DNA from: Dasypus novemcinctus
Taxonomy: Eukaryota; Chordata; Mammalia; Cingulata; Dasypodidae
Direction of reading: 5' to 3'
NCBI RefSeq assembly: GCF_030445035.2
Contig: NW_026688628.1
Span: 1,612,001 to 1,676,000, forward strand
DNA length: 64,000 nt
In this document: positions 22,601 through 35,222 of the stretch, in pieces
How positions within the stretch are numbered: position 1 is the first letter of the stretch
Layout: each line of letters begins with the position of its first letter
Position numbers and translations under genes: made by a program
Notes under the pieces: model-generated
Databases searched by the model: none
The model's input: the letters and a program-made list of their open reading frames with translations, nothing else
Told to the model about the DNA's origin: nothing

Positions 22601-24240
22601 CAGGGAGGTTCTGCTCAGTCCAGTCTCAGGAGCTGAGGTGGAGGGAGGGCCACCACTCAGGCTGTTGTCCTTTCAGTGTGAAGTCTCTGGAGCTCCTGGC
22701 AATGGGTGCTTACATGCTTCTGCCTGAAGAGTCGCACATGGCTCCTTGGTCACATGCAAGCACCTAGCAGAGGAGCAGGGACAGTTACTCCTGTGGGTGG
22801 CTAGGAGTGGAGGACAATTGGCTATTGGTGCCATCTACCACTCAGCTGATCCTGAAGAGCCCTCTGGGGTTGGGTCTCTGGCTCCATTTCCCACTGTTGG
22901 AAAGCCCTTGCTTCTCTTACCAAGTGCCGTTTCTCAGCCAGCAGCTCTAACGGCAGGAGCAAGGTCACCTCCAATGTCACGTCCGTTTCCTATCCCCAGC
23001 CCCACCGACCTCAGCAACCCTCCTTCTGTGTCACCATCCACTTTGTTCACACGTCAGCTATTTCGTGAGAGAAAACTGATGGTAGGCAACAAGGGCCAAA
23101 CCAGTATCAGGAAACATTGAATTCCAACAATACCCAAAACATAAAGGGCCAAATGGACATCAAGAGAGAAAGGTAAATGTGTTTGTTTTGCTTTGTGTTT
23201 TAAAAGCAACATCCTGTGTGAAACACGAAATCCCTTGAGAAATGGTAATAATGAAAATACCAATAAACCCAGAAGCTCTGTTTTGTGGTAGCATCTAAAT
23301 CTGGATTGGTTTTATTAACGACATTCTGCTTCAATCCATAAAGTAGTGAAAGAAAAAAAAGAGGAAAGAAGAAAAACTGATGAAACAAATCAAGGAAAAG
23401 CAGATTTTTCAGTTTGATTAGTTGTTGGAAATGGGTAGCCATGTTACTAACTGAGGCTGGCTGGTGATGAATATTATTTTCTTAATTTTTCTGTGATAAA
23501 AAAATTCATTTTGTTCTGCAGAAGTTCTGAATATGCGAAATCCCTACAAAGAAAAGCTGTCTGAGATTCTGATAACATCCACCAACATTGCTAAGGAAGG
23601 TTATTCTGAGCTATGATAGGCTCCTGGTAACTAATCCAGGGCTTGGGAGGCAGACATTGCTGCTTTCTCATCATTCTTACTTTAAAGCGAGTTTTAAAAC
23701 TGATTAGAAGGATGAAAAATGAACATTTTTCTGTCTTTATGCATATCATACTCTATTCTGGTTTTCTCCAGCTTAGGGAACAAAATAAATTGCCATTTGC
23801 TCTCACATTCAGTGTAGGGTGGTTGCATGTTCTGTTCTTGAGTTCGTTCTTCCCCTTTAGGATCTTCCCCTCAGAATAAGAACCCTTGGGACTTACTCAG
23901 CTCAGAAGGGTCAGAGGAAATCCAAGTCTAGCCTTTTCCATGAGGATCTTCTGTTTCCCTTTTCTCCTGCTGTTACCGCTGCCCCCTGATGGCTGACTTG
24001 GTGCCCTATCCACTTTGGTACCAGCCTTTCAGGTGTGAGAGAGTATGGTGCCTCCCACCTCTCCACCAGGTGTCTGGAGGCCTGGTCTGTGTGTTGGACC
24101 CTGTGGCTCTTCTCCAGCCACACATGTGTTCCACTGGTGGGCTGGCCTGGTGGGAATTAAGCCACAGAATGACCAGAAGCCCAGCTTCCTTCTAAGTCCT
24201 TAATTTACTGGGCATATGGAGGTGGTGTGAGTGATGGGAA
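22601..24240. other. Unassigned sequence left of the chimeric retrocopy
   Basis: No recognisable gene or zinc-finger sequence, important because the ZNF copy does not continue here. A possible acceptor 'gttctgcag' near 23521 has no identifiable exon behind it. Confidence 0.5.
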
Positions 24241-24252
24241 CATGTTATCTTT

Positions 24253-27200
24253 TTCTTTTTTTTCCAAATTCTACTCAATTTACTCATTTTTTTAAAAAAT
24301 ATTACATTAAAAAAATATGACGTCCCCATTCACCCCCACCGCCCCCACCCCACCACTCCCCCCACAGTAACACTCTTCCCCATCATCATGACACATCCAT
24401 TTCATCTGGTGAGTACATCTCTGGACATCGCTGCACCCCATGGCCAGTGGTCCACACCATAGCCCACACTCTCCCACATTCCATCCAGTGGGCCATGGGA
24501 GGACATAAAATGTCAGGCAATTGTCCCTGCAGCACCACCCAGGACAACTCCAAGTTCCAAAAATGCCTCCACATATCATCTCTTCCTACCATTCCCTGCC
24601 CCCAGCAGCCACCATGGCCACTTTTTCCACACCAATGCCACATTTTCTCAATTATTAACCACAATAGTTCATGAATAGAATATCATTAAGTCCATTCTAA
24701 TCCTTACTGTATTCCTCCTTCCGGTGGACCTCGGCTTGGTTGTGTCCATTCCACATCTATGTCAAGAGGGGGCTTAGATTCCACATGGATACTGGATGCA
24801 ATCCTCCTGCTTTCAGTTGTAGGCACTCTAGGCTCCATGGCGTGGTGGTTGACATTCTTCAACTCTATGTTAGCTGAGTGGGGTAAGTCCAATAAATCAG
24901 AGTGTAGGAGCTGAAGTCTGTTGAGGCTCAGGGCCTGCTATCATTTTGTCAGTCCAGATATTCAAATCCCCTAGATGTATCTTAAACCCCAATACCAACT
25001 ACAATTCCAGTAAAGTAGCATGAAAGACTTGTGAAAAGAGATTCCCTCTTGAGTCCAGCTCCACCACACAGAAACACCAGCTCCAAAGAAGGGCCAACTA
25101 ACATGGCAGTGAACCCCATCTGCAATGACCATAGAACCTGTGGGTGTCTTTAGCCCTCAAAAGAACCAATACCTGGGGTTGTATCTACTTTGTCTGTCTC
25201 TGAGACTCTGCTCAGGTGTGCATAAGGGCAATCCTTCTGACAACCTCCAGAATCTTTTTTAGAGACTCATAGCCATGTGAACTCATTTGTCCTTTCCATT
25301 TCCCCCTTACTTTAGGTCAAACAGCATTTTTAGCTCTTGTTATTATATGTAGACACGGATATTCTGCTTGTGCACGTTGAACCTTTAATTCAAGGTCATT
25401 TTCTAGTTATGTCATCAGCTGGTACTTGGTAGTGATCCCTCAGTGCCAGGGAGGCTTATCCCTGGGTGTCATGTTCCACACTGGGGGAAAGGCAGTGCAT
25501 TTACATGCTGAGTTTGGCTTCGAGACTGCCCACATTTGAGTAACACGGAGGCTGTCAGGAGGGAACTCTTAGGCACAGTGCTGCTCTAGGCCTTGTTCTT
25601 TTTCTGGTGTATAGGCTCACAAGCATAGTTATTAGTATCAGGGGCTCACTGTTGGACCCTCATTCTTTCCTGGTCCTTACCATTGCACCTGGGGGACTGC
25701 TGCTGCTCCCCTAGGGACCATGATAGAGCCCCCCCAGGCCAGGAACCCAGTACACCCCCACTGTTGTTTTTCTTTCCACTATGAGTATATCCAAACATTT
25801 CCATGCACCCTGGACACATGCCCTGTATAACTCCTTGTCAACCATATATCGCCTGTCAATAACATCCCATACCAGTATTCCTCTGCTGCCAGTGTTGAAC
25901 CACTCTGTGATCCAAAACTTCCTGAAAAGTGAAGCCCAATATAATGTCACCTTCCCTTAATAGTAAAATGGAATATAGCGATGAGTTTAAAAGTTAGATA
26001 TAGAATACATATTGATTTGGAAAAATTCTACATCTTATCTTTTTCTTTTCTTTTTGGCTAATTATTGAGCTTCTCTTCACAAGAGCCTTAGATCACAGTA
26101 ATTCATCTATACAATATACAGTACTCCCACATATCCATTATAAAACCTTTTCCCTTCCACAGCAATAATCTTTTAACTTATTCATGTCATATTTACTGAA
26201 ACTGATGTACAGATATTGAGACAATAGCTTTCAAACAAGGTAACATTTGTGTTTACATTGTGGTTTATACTTTAGGCTATACAGTTTTCTAAATTTTTTA
26301 GTTATCCTATGTTTTACATTATGGTTTACATTATTAGTCTGTCATCCCCTATATGTTTTTGGTGAAATATTGCATGTTTTATATCCATCCTTGTGAACTC
26401 TTGTGAAACACTTCTTTTGCCCTCACATTTACTCTGGTTCCATCTATTCAATATCTATTTCCCCCTCCCCTTGGGCCCCACAGTAATAGTCAATATTCGT
26501 TTCTTGAGGAGCCATGTTCAGAGATACTTGCAACAGTGTTGAGGGCTTGACTTGCTCAACTTCCCTAATGCCCTGGGAGACACCCTTTCTCTTGAGAGAT
26601 ACAATTCCCTCTATTTGATGGCATTCGTCCTCCCCATGATGTGGGTATAACTTCACTCTCATTATATGGGTCTCTACCCAATGGTATAAGCCACTCTAGC
26701 AAAATGAGCATTCAGATATTCCCTAGGAGTCTGTCCTGCATCAAATTATCCCCTTTGAGTATCTTAAACAAGTAACTTTCCTAATTATATTTGAAAAGGT
26801 TTTCTCAGCATTTTACTTTCAACCAACACCTGACAATCTCCTATATTTGTATGTTGCCCCTCCCTCTCCCCAATTTCTTGGGCAATATTACCCATCTGCC
26901 CATCCCTAGCCCCCCTCAAACCCGCAAAGCCCCACACAAAGGTAACCCTATGCCCCAATTTTATCTCTTCCTTGTACACATACTTACCACCAGCTTATCA
27001 TAGATTTTGCCCATGTAGATGTCAGCTTACATCCTTCCTCTACATCCCGATTTCCTGTGAGCCTATCTTCCAGTCTCTAGCTGTCTGAGGCAACTTGCTT
27101 ATTTCACATCATTGAGGTCATGTAGTATTTGTCCTTCAATGCCTGGGTTGTTTCACTCAACACAAGGTTCTCAAGATTCATCCATGTTATCATGTGTGTT

Positions 27201-28555
27201 TGTAGTGTATTTGTTCTTACAGCCAAGTAGTATTCCATTGTATGTATATACCACATTTTACTGATCCACTCATCTCTTGATGGGCATTTGGGTTGATTCC
27301 AACTTTTGGCGATAGTGAACAATGCTGCTATGAACATTGATGTGCATATATTGGTTTGTGTCCTTGTTTTCAGTTCTGCTGGGTATATACCCAGCAGTGG
27401 TATTGCTGGGTCATATGGCAAATCTATGGTTAGTTTTTTGAGAAACTGCCAAACTGTCTTCCAGAATGGTTGGATCCTTCTGCATTCCCACCAGCAGTGG
27501 ATGAGTGTTCCCATTTCTTCACATCCTCTCCAGCATTAGTATTCTTCTGTTTTTTTCATAGCTGCCAATCTTATGGGAGTGAGATGGTATCTCATTGTAA
27601 TTTTGATTTGCATTTCCCTGATAGCTAGAGATTTGGAGCATTTTTTCATGTGCTTTTTAGCCATTTGTATTTCTTCTTTGGAGAAGTGTCTGTTTAAATC
27701 TTTTTCCCATCTTGTAAATGGGTTGCTTATCTTTTTATTTTCAAGATATAGGAGTTCTTTATACATGCAAGTTATAAGTCTCTTATCGGATATATGGTGG
27801 CCAAATATTTTTTCCCATTGTGTAGGTTCCCTTTTTACTCTCTTGACAAACTCCTTTGATGTGCAGAAGGCTTTAATTTTGAGGAAGTCCCATTTATCTA
27901 TTGGTTCTTTTGCCTCTCGTGCTTTTGGTGTGATGTTCATGAAGCCATTTCCTATTGCAAGGTTTGTAGATGTTTCCCTACACTGCTTTCCAAGGTCTTT
28001 ATGTTCTTGGCTCTTATATTTAGGTCTTTGATCCATCTTGAGTTGATCTTTGTATAAGGTGTGAGATGGTAATCCTCTTTCATTCTTCTACATATGGATA
28101 TCCATTTCTAGAGGCACCATTTGTTGAATAGGCCATTGTCTCCCAGTTGAGAGGGTTTGTTGGCTTTATTGAATATTATATGGCTATATATATGAGGTTC
28201 TATATCAGAACTTTCAATTCAATTCCATTGGTCTGTGTGTCTCTCCATATGCCAATACCATGGTGTTTTCACTACTGTTGCTTTGTAGTATGTTTTGAAG
28301 TCAGGTAGTGTGATTCTTCCAATTTCCTTTTTCTTTTACAGTATGTCTTTGCCTATTCAGGGCCTCTTTGCTTTCCAAATAAATTTCATAGTTAGTTTTT
28401 CTAGTTCCTTAAAGAAGGCTGTGTTGGTTTTTATTGGGATTGCATTGAATGTGTAGATCAGTTTTGGTAGGATAGACATCTTAATAATATTTAGTCTTCC
28501 TATCCATGAACAGGGAATATTCTTCCATTTATTTAGGTCTTCTTTGATTTCCTTG
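24253..28555 (-). mobile_element. 5'-truncated L1 forming the 3' part of the chimera
   Basis: A-rich tail and 3' terminus at 24253-24320, distal 3' UTR to about 26040, A-rich seam at about 26038-26065, proximal 3' UTR to 27103, then the C-terminal part of ORF2 to 28555. The 5' edge lies inside ORF2 ([10 protein letters not shown]) and passes directly into zinc-finger sequence. Confidence 0.93.
27104..28555 (-). pseudogene. L1 ORF2 C-terminal fragment
   Basis: Reads from [20 protein letters not shown], after the RT catalytic core, to the natural end YYMTSMM at 27104. Includes the region with [16 protein letters not shown] near 27510. Breaks in frame occur around 28036-28357 and 27520-27536. 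No FADD motif, so no polymerase activity could come from it. Confidence 0.92.
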
Positions 28556-28689
28556 TTCCCACATAGATGACATGCATAGGGTGTCTCACTGAAGTGAGTT
28601 CTTACATGTCGTTTAATTTCAGAATGTCCACTGAATCCTTTGTCACATAGATGACATTGATGAGGTTTCTGTCCAGTGTGAGTTAACAT
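28357..28689 (-). other. Fused reading frame: two zinc fingers into L1 ORF2
   Basis: An uninterrupted 110-codon frame starts in the finger array ([19 protein letters not shown]), crosses the junction at [17 protein letters not shown] and continues in the true L1 ORF2 frame to a stop. The in-frame fusion is visible directly; there is no sign that it is translated, since the KRAB start is cut off by a stop and by the later L1. Confidence 0.8.
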
Positions 28690-28768
28690 ATGTTGTTTAA
28701 GGTGAGAATGTTGACTGAAACATTTGCCACATAGATGACATTCATGGGGTTTCTCTCCAGTGTGAGTG

Positions 28769-28783
28769 CTCTTATGTTTTTTA
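28769..28783. repeat. Target-site duplication, left copy, of the full-length L1
   Basis: CTCTTATGTTTTTTA; the second copy is at 37807-37821. Both belong to the same zinc-finger linker (codons for H-K-S/R region), so the interrupted finger array can be followed across the insertion. Confidence 0.92.
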
Positions 28784-31361
28784 TTTTTTTTATTTTTTTA
28801 TTTTTTTTTAAAAATATTTATTTATTATTATTATTTTTTAAATTACATTAAAAAAATATATGAGGTCCCATTCAACCCCACCGCCCCCGCCCCCCACTCC
28901 CCCCACAACAACACTCTCTCCCATCATCGTGATACATCCATTGCACCTGGTAAGTTCATCTCTGAGCATCACTGCACCCCATAGTCAATAGTCCACATCA
29001 TAGCCCAGACTCTCTCACGTTCCATCCAGTGGGCCCTGGGGGGATCTACAGTGTCCCATAATTGTCCATGAAGCACTATCCAGGACAACTCCACGTCCCG
29101 AAAACGCCTCCACATCTCATTTCTTCCTCCCGTTCCCCACACCCAGCAGCCCCCATGGCTACCGTTCCCACACCCATTCCACATTTTCTCTGTGGACATT
29201 GGATTGGTTGTGTCCATTGCACACCTATGTCAAGTGAGGGCTTAGATTCCACATGGGTACTGAATGCACTCTTCCCGCTTCTAGTTGTAGACACTCTAGG
29301 CTCCATGTTGTGGTGGTTGACCTTCTTCAACTCCATGTTAGCTGAGTGGAGTAAGTCCAATAAATCAAAGTGTAGGAGCTGAAGTCTGTTGAGGCTCTGG
29401 GCCTGGGTGTCATATTATCAGTCCAGAGATTCAAATCCCCTACATATATCTTAAACTCGGCACCAACTACAATTCCAATAAAGTAGCATACAAGTCTTGT
29501 GAAAAGAGATCCCCTCTGAGTCCAATTCCATCACGCAGAAACACCAGCTCCAAAGAAGGGCCATCTGTCATGGCAGTGAACCCCTTCTGCCATGACTATA
29601 GAACCCGTGGGTCTCTTTATCCCTCAAAAGAACCAATACCTGGGGTTGTATCTACCTTATCTGTCTCTTAGACTCTGTTCAGTTGTACATAGGGGTATTC
29701 CTTCTGACAACCTCCAGACTCTTTTTTAGAGACTCACAGCCTTATAATCTCATTTCTCCTTTCCATTTCCCCCTTACATTAGGTCAAACCGCTTCCCAAA
29801 GTCATGTTATTATATGTAGTCAGGTATATTCTGCTGTTCTGCATTGAATCTTTAATTCAAGGTCATTTTCTAGTTGCTTCTTCAGCTGGTATGTGGTAGT
29901 GATCCCTCGGTGCCAGGGAGGCTCATCCCCGGGTGTCATGTCCCATGCTGGGGGGAATGCATCACATCTACACGCTGAGTTTGGCTGTGAGAGTGGCCAC
30001 ATTTGAGTAACATGAAGGCTGTCAGGAGGAAACCCCCAGGCACAATGCTACTCTAGGCCTTGTTCTTATTGCAGGTGCATAGGCTCAAAAGTGTAGCCAT
30101 TAGTATCAAGAGCCCACTGTTGGGCCCTCCTTCCTTCCTGGTTCTTGCCGTTGCACCTGGAGGATTGCCGCTGCTCTCCCAGGGCCCACAACAGTGACCC
30201 CCCGGCCAGGAGCCCAGTACCCCCCCAGCTGTTGTTTTTAATTGTTTCCACTATGAGTATATATAGACATTACCATATACCCTGGGCATATGCCCTGTAT
30301 AACTCCCTGTCAACCATATATATCCTGTCAATAACATCCCATATCAGTATTCCTCCACTGCCATTGTTGAACCACTCTGTGATCCAAAACTTCCCGTAAA
30401 GTGAATCCCAACATAATGTCAGCTTCAGAAGAGTCTTAGATCACCAAAATTCATATATACAATATACAGTATTTCCCCAGATCCGCCATAAAACCTTTTC
30501 CCTTACACAGCAATAATCTTTTAACTTATTCATATCATATTTCCTGAAACTGATGTACAGATTCCGAAACTATAGTTTTCAAACAAGGTAACATTTGTGC
30601 TTACTATGTGGTCCATACTTTAGGTTGTACAGTTTTCTAAATTTTTTAGTTATCCTATGTTTTGTCTTATGGTTTTCATTATTGGTCTGTCGTCCCCTAT
30701 ATGTTTTTGGTGTAATATTAGCTGTTTTATATTCATCCTCGTGTACTCTCACATAACTCCTCTTTTGCCCCCTTATTTACCTTTGTTCTATCCATTGCAC
30801 ATCCATTTTCCCCTCCCCTTAGGGCCCACAACGCCTGCCAATCTAATGCCCTGGGAGCCGTCCTTTCTCACGAGAGATACAGTTCTCTCTATTCGACAGC
30901 ATTAGTCTTCCCCAGGATATGGGTCCACCCCACCCAATGGTAGAACCCACCTTGGCAAAATGAGCCTTCAGCTATTCCCTCCGGAGTCCGTCCCGCATCA
31001 GACCATACCCCCTGAGCGTCCTAACCAGGTGACCCTCCTACTTATACTTTGATGCGTTTTACTCAACATTTAGTTCTCAACGAACTTCTGGCACTCTCCC
31101 ATGTTTGTATGTTGCCCCTCCCTCCCACCTATTTCTTGGACCATATTACCCCTCTTCCCATCCCCAGCCCCCCTCAAACCCAGAAAACCCCACCCGAAGG
31201 TAACCCCTTGCCCCCATTTTGTCCCTTCTTTGTGCTCATACTTACCCCCAGCTCATCACAGATTCCACCCCTACAGACATTAACTCCCATCCTTCCTCCA
31301 CCCCCCGATTTCCAGTAAGGCACTTTTCCAGACTCTAGCTCTCTGAGGCAGTTAACTTATT
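28784..31361 (-). other. L1 3' UTR, two-part long form
   Basis: Part 1 (about 30425-31361, next to ORF2) equals the whole 3' UTR of the L1 at 1-4228. Part 2 (about 28840-30424) is extra, and ends in a G-rich tract (C-rich on the plus strand, 28876-28906) about 50 bp before the tail. Compared with the copy at 24.3-27.1 kb, roughly 130 bp around the seam are deleted here. Confidence 0.85.
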
Positions 31362-34300
31362 TCATATCATTGAGGTCATATAGTATTTGTCCTTCAATGC
31401 CTGGGTTGCTTCACTTAACATAAGATTCTCAAGGTTCATCCATGTTATCACGTGCGATTGTAGTGTATTGGTTCTTACAGCTGAGTAGTATTCCATTGTG
31501 TGTATATACCACATTTTATTGATCCACTCATCTGTTGATGGACTTTTGGATTGATTCCAACTTTTGGCAATGGTGAACAATGCTGCTATGAACATTGGTG
31601 TACATATATCGGTTTGTGTCCTTGTTTTCAGATCTGATGGGTATATACCCATCAGTGGTATTGGTGGGTCATATGGCAGATCTATGGATAATTTTTTGAG
31701 AAACTGCAAAACTGTCCTCCAGAATGGTTGGATCCTTCTGCATTCCCACCAGCAATGGATGAGTGTTCCCCTTTCTTCACATCCTCTCCAGCATTTGTAT
31801 TCTACTGTTTTTTTCATGGCTGCCAATCTTATGGGAGTAAGATGGTATCTCATTGTAGTTTTGATTTGCATTTCCCTGATAGCTAGAGATTTGGAGGATT
31901 TTTTCATGTGCTTTTTAGCCATTTGTATTTCTTCTTTGGAGAAATGTCTGTTTAAATCTTTTTCCCATTTTTTAAATGGGTTGTTTATCTTTTTGTTTTC
32001 AAGATATATGAGTTCTTTATATATGCAAGTTATAAGTCTCTTATCAGATATATGGTTGCCAAATATTTTCTCCCATTGTGTGGGTTCCCTTTTTACATTC
32101 TTGACAAACTCCTTTGAGGTGCAGAAGGCTTTAATTTTGAGGTAGTCCCATTTATCTATTTGTTCTTTTGCTGCTCGTGCTTTTGGTGTGATATTCATGA
32201 AGCCATTTCCTATTACAAGGTCCTGTAGATGTTTCCCTACACTGCTTTCTAAAGTCTTTATGGTCTTGGCTCTTATATTTAGGTCTTTGATGCATCTAGA
32301 GTTGATCTTTGTATAAGGTGTGAGATGGTAATCCTCTTTCATTCTTCTACATATGGCTATCCAGTTCTCCAGGCACCATTTGTTGAATAGGCCATTCTCT
32401 CCCAGTTGAGAGGGTTTGGTGGCTTTATCGAATATTATATGGCTATATACATGAGGTTCTATATCTGAACTTTCAATTCGATTCCATTGGTCTGTGTGTC
32501 TCTCCTTATGCCAATACCATGCTGTTTTCACTACTGTAGCTTTGTAGTATGTTTTGAAGTCAGGAAGTGTGATTCCTCCTATTTCGTTTTTCTTTTTCAA
32601 TATGTCTTTGGCTATTCGGGTCCTCTTTTTATTCCAAATAAATTTCATAGTTAGTTTTTCTAGTTCCTTAAAGAAGGCTGTGTTGATTTTTATTGGGATT
32701 GCATTGAATGTGTAGATCAGTTTTGGTAGGATAGACATCTTAATAATATTCAGTCTTCCTATCCATGAACAGGGAATATTCTTCCATTTATTTAGGTCTT
32801 CTTTGATTTCCTTGAACAATCTTGTATAGTTCTCGATGTATAAATTTTTTACCTCTTTAGTTAAATTTATTCCTAAGTATTTGATTTTTTTATTTACTAT
32901 TGTGAATGGTATTTGTTTCTTGATTTCCTCCTGATCTTGCTCATTATTGGTGTAGAGAAATGCTACTGATTTTTGCGCATTGATCTTATAACCTGCGACT
33001 TTGCTAAACTCATTTATGAGTTCTAGGAGCTTTGTTGAAGATCTCTCAGGGTTTTCTATATATAGGATCATGTCATCTGCAAATAATGAAATTTTGACTT
33101 CTTCCTTTCCAATTTGAATGCCTTTTATATCTGGTTCTTGTCTCAGTGCTCGAGCCAGTACTTCCAAGACAATGTTAAATAGGAGCGGAGACAATGGGCA
33201 TCCTTGTCTTGTTCCTGATTTTAGAGGGAAGGATTTCAGGATTTCGCCATTGTAAACAATGTTGGCTTTAGGTTTTTCATATATACTCTTTATCATGTTC
33301 AAAAAGTTTCTTTGTATTCTGATCTTTTGCAGTGTTTTTATCAGGAAGGGTTGCTGTATTTTGTCAAATGCGTTTCTGCATCTATAGATACAATCATGTG
33401 GTTTTTTTCTCTCAATCTGTTTATATGGTGTATTACATTGATTGATTTTCTTATGTTGAACCATCCTTGCATACCTGGGATAAATCCCACTTGGTCATGG
33501 TGTATAATTCATTTAATGTGTTGTTGAATACGATTAGCAAGTATTTTGTTAAGTATTTTTGCGTCTAGGTTCATTAGAGAAATTGGTCTGTAATTTTCCT
33601 TTCTTGTGGTGTCTTTGTTTTGCTTTGGTACTAGGGTAATGTTGGCATCATAGAAGGAATTAGGCAGTGTTCCTTCTGTTTCGATTTTTTGGAATAGTTT
33701 CAACAGGATTGGTGTTAGTTCTTTCCGGAATGTTTTGTAGAATTCACCTGTGAAGCCGTCTGGCCCTGGGCTCTTCTTAGTTGGGAGATTTTTAATGACT
33801 GATTCTATCTCTTTGCTTGTGATTGGTTTGTTAAGATCATCAATTTCTTCTTTCGTCAGTATGGGCTGCTTATGTGTTTCTAGGAATTTGTCCATTTCCT
33901 CTAAACTGTCATTTTTGTTGGAATATAGTTTTTCAAAGTATCCTCTTATGATAGTCTTTATTTCTGTGGGATCAGTGGTGATATCACCTTTCTCATTTCT
34001 TATTTTGTGTATTTGCATCTTTTCTCTTTTTTTCTTTGTTAGTCTCGCTAAAGGTTTGTCAATTTTGTTGATCTTCTCAAAAAACCAGCTCTTGGTCTTG
34101 TTTATTTTTTCAAGTGCTTTCTTATTTTCTATTTCATTTAGTTCTGCTCTTATCTTTGTTATTTCCTTCCTTCTTCTTCCTGTTGGGTTACTTTGCTGTT
34201 GTTTTTCTAATTCCTTCAAATGTGCAGTTAATTCTTCAATTTCTGCTCTTTCTTCTTTTTTGATATATGAATTTATGGCTATAAATTTCCCTCTCAGTAC

Positions 34301-35179
34301 CGCTTTTGCTGCATCCCATAAATTTTGGTATGTTGTGTTATCATTATCATTTGTTTCAAGGTAGTCATTGATTTCTTTTGAGATTTCCTCTTTGACCCAT
34401 TGTTTTTCTAAGAGTGTGCTGTTTAATTTCCAAATTGTCGTGTGAAGTCTGGGTCTCTGTCCCTTGCAAATTTCCAGCTTGACTCCACTGTGGTCAGAGA
34501 TATTGTTTTGTATGATTTCGATCTTTCTGAATTCATTAAGCCTTTCTTTGTGGCCTAGCATATGGTCAATCTTGGAGAATGTTCCATGTGCGCTTGAGAA
34601 AAATGTATATCCTGCTGTGTTTGGGTGTAATGATCTATATATGTCTATTAGATCCAGCTCTTCTAATATACTGTTCAAATGTTTTTTTTCTTTAGTGATT
34701 CTCTTTTGAGATGTTCTGTCCAGAGTTGATAGTGGTGTATTAAAATCCCCCACTATAATTGTAGATGCATCTATTCTTTCACTTAGTTTTTCCAGCGTTT
34801 GCCTCACATATTTAGAGGCGCCCTTGTTAGGAGCATAAATATTTATGATTGTTCGATCTTCTTGACAAATTGTCCCTTTCACTAAAATATAGTATCCTTC
34901 TTTGTCTCTCACAATTGTTTCGCATTTAAAGTCTATTTTGTCTGATATTAATATAGCTACTCCTGCCTTTTTTTGGTTGTTGTTTGCTTGTATGATTGTT
35001 TTCCAGCAATTCACTTTCAACCTCCATGAGTCTCTGGGTCTAAGATGTGTCTCTTGTAGGGAGCATATAGATGGGTCACATTTCCTTATCCAGTGTCCCA
35101 GTCTGAATCTTTTGATAGGTGAGTTTAATCCGTTGACATTCAGTGTTATTACGTTTAGAGAGTTATTTATGGTAGCCAT
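31362..35179 (-). pseudogene. L1 ORF2: endonuclease-reverse transcriptase, nearly intact
   Basis: ORF2p nicks target DNA and copies RNA at the nick. ATG at 35179 ([19 protein letters not shown]), 43 nt after the ORF1 stop; the frame is also open upstream to 35275. Endonuclease motifs in order: [20 protein letters not shown] and SDHSGVK. The RT active site FADD is at 33072-33083, and the C-terminal Cys-His cluster [18 protein letters not shown] is near 31740-31800. The natural end is YYMTSMI at 31362. Only two lesions are seen: TGA at 33509-33511 after NRIQQHIK, and a 1-nt deletion near 33372 in the D-A-E-K-A-F-D segment. Expected length about 1270 aa, as in other mammals. A recent insertion, not coding-competent as read. 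Confidence 0.95.
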
Positions 35180-35222
35180 ATTTTGGTTGGATTTGTGTTT
35201 GTTATATTTTGTTTGTATTATT

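Noticed and set aside
28556..28780. Regularly spaced repeats resembling a CRISPR array (also 37830-38130)
   Set aside because: The 84-bp period is the C2H2 zinc-finger repeat, and the repeated part encodes the H-T-G-E-K-P linker.
31564..32145. 193-codon plus-strand frame
   Set aside because: Antisense shadow of L1 ORF2; the same holds for frames at 33750-34364, 34902-35321, 27573-28031, 2528-2965 and 44550-45014.
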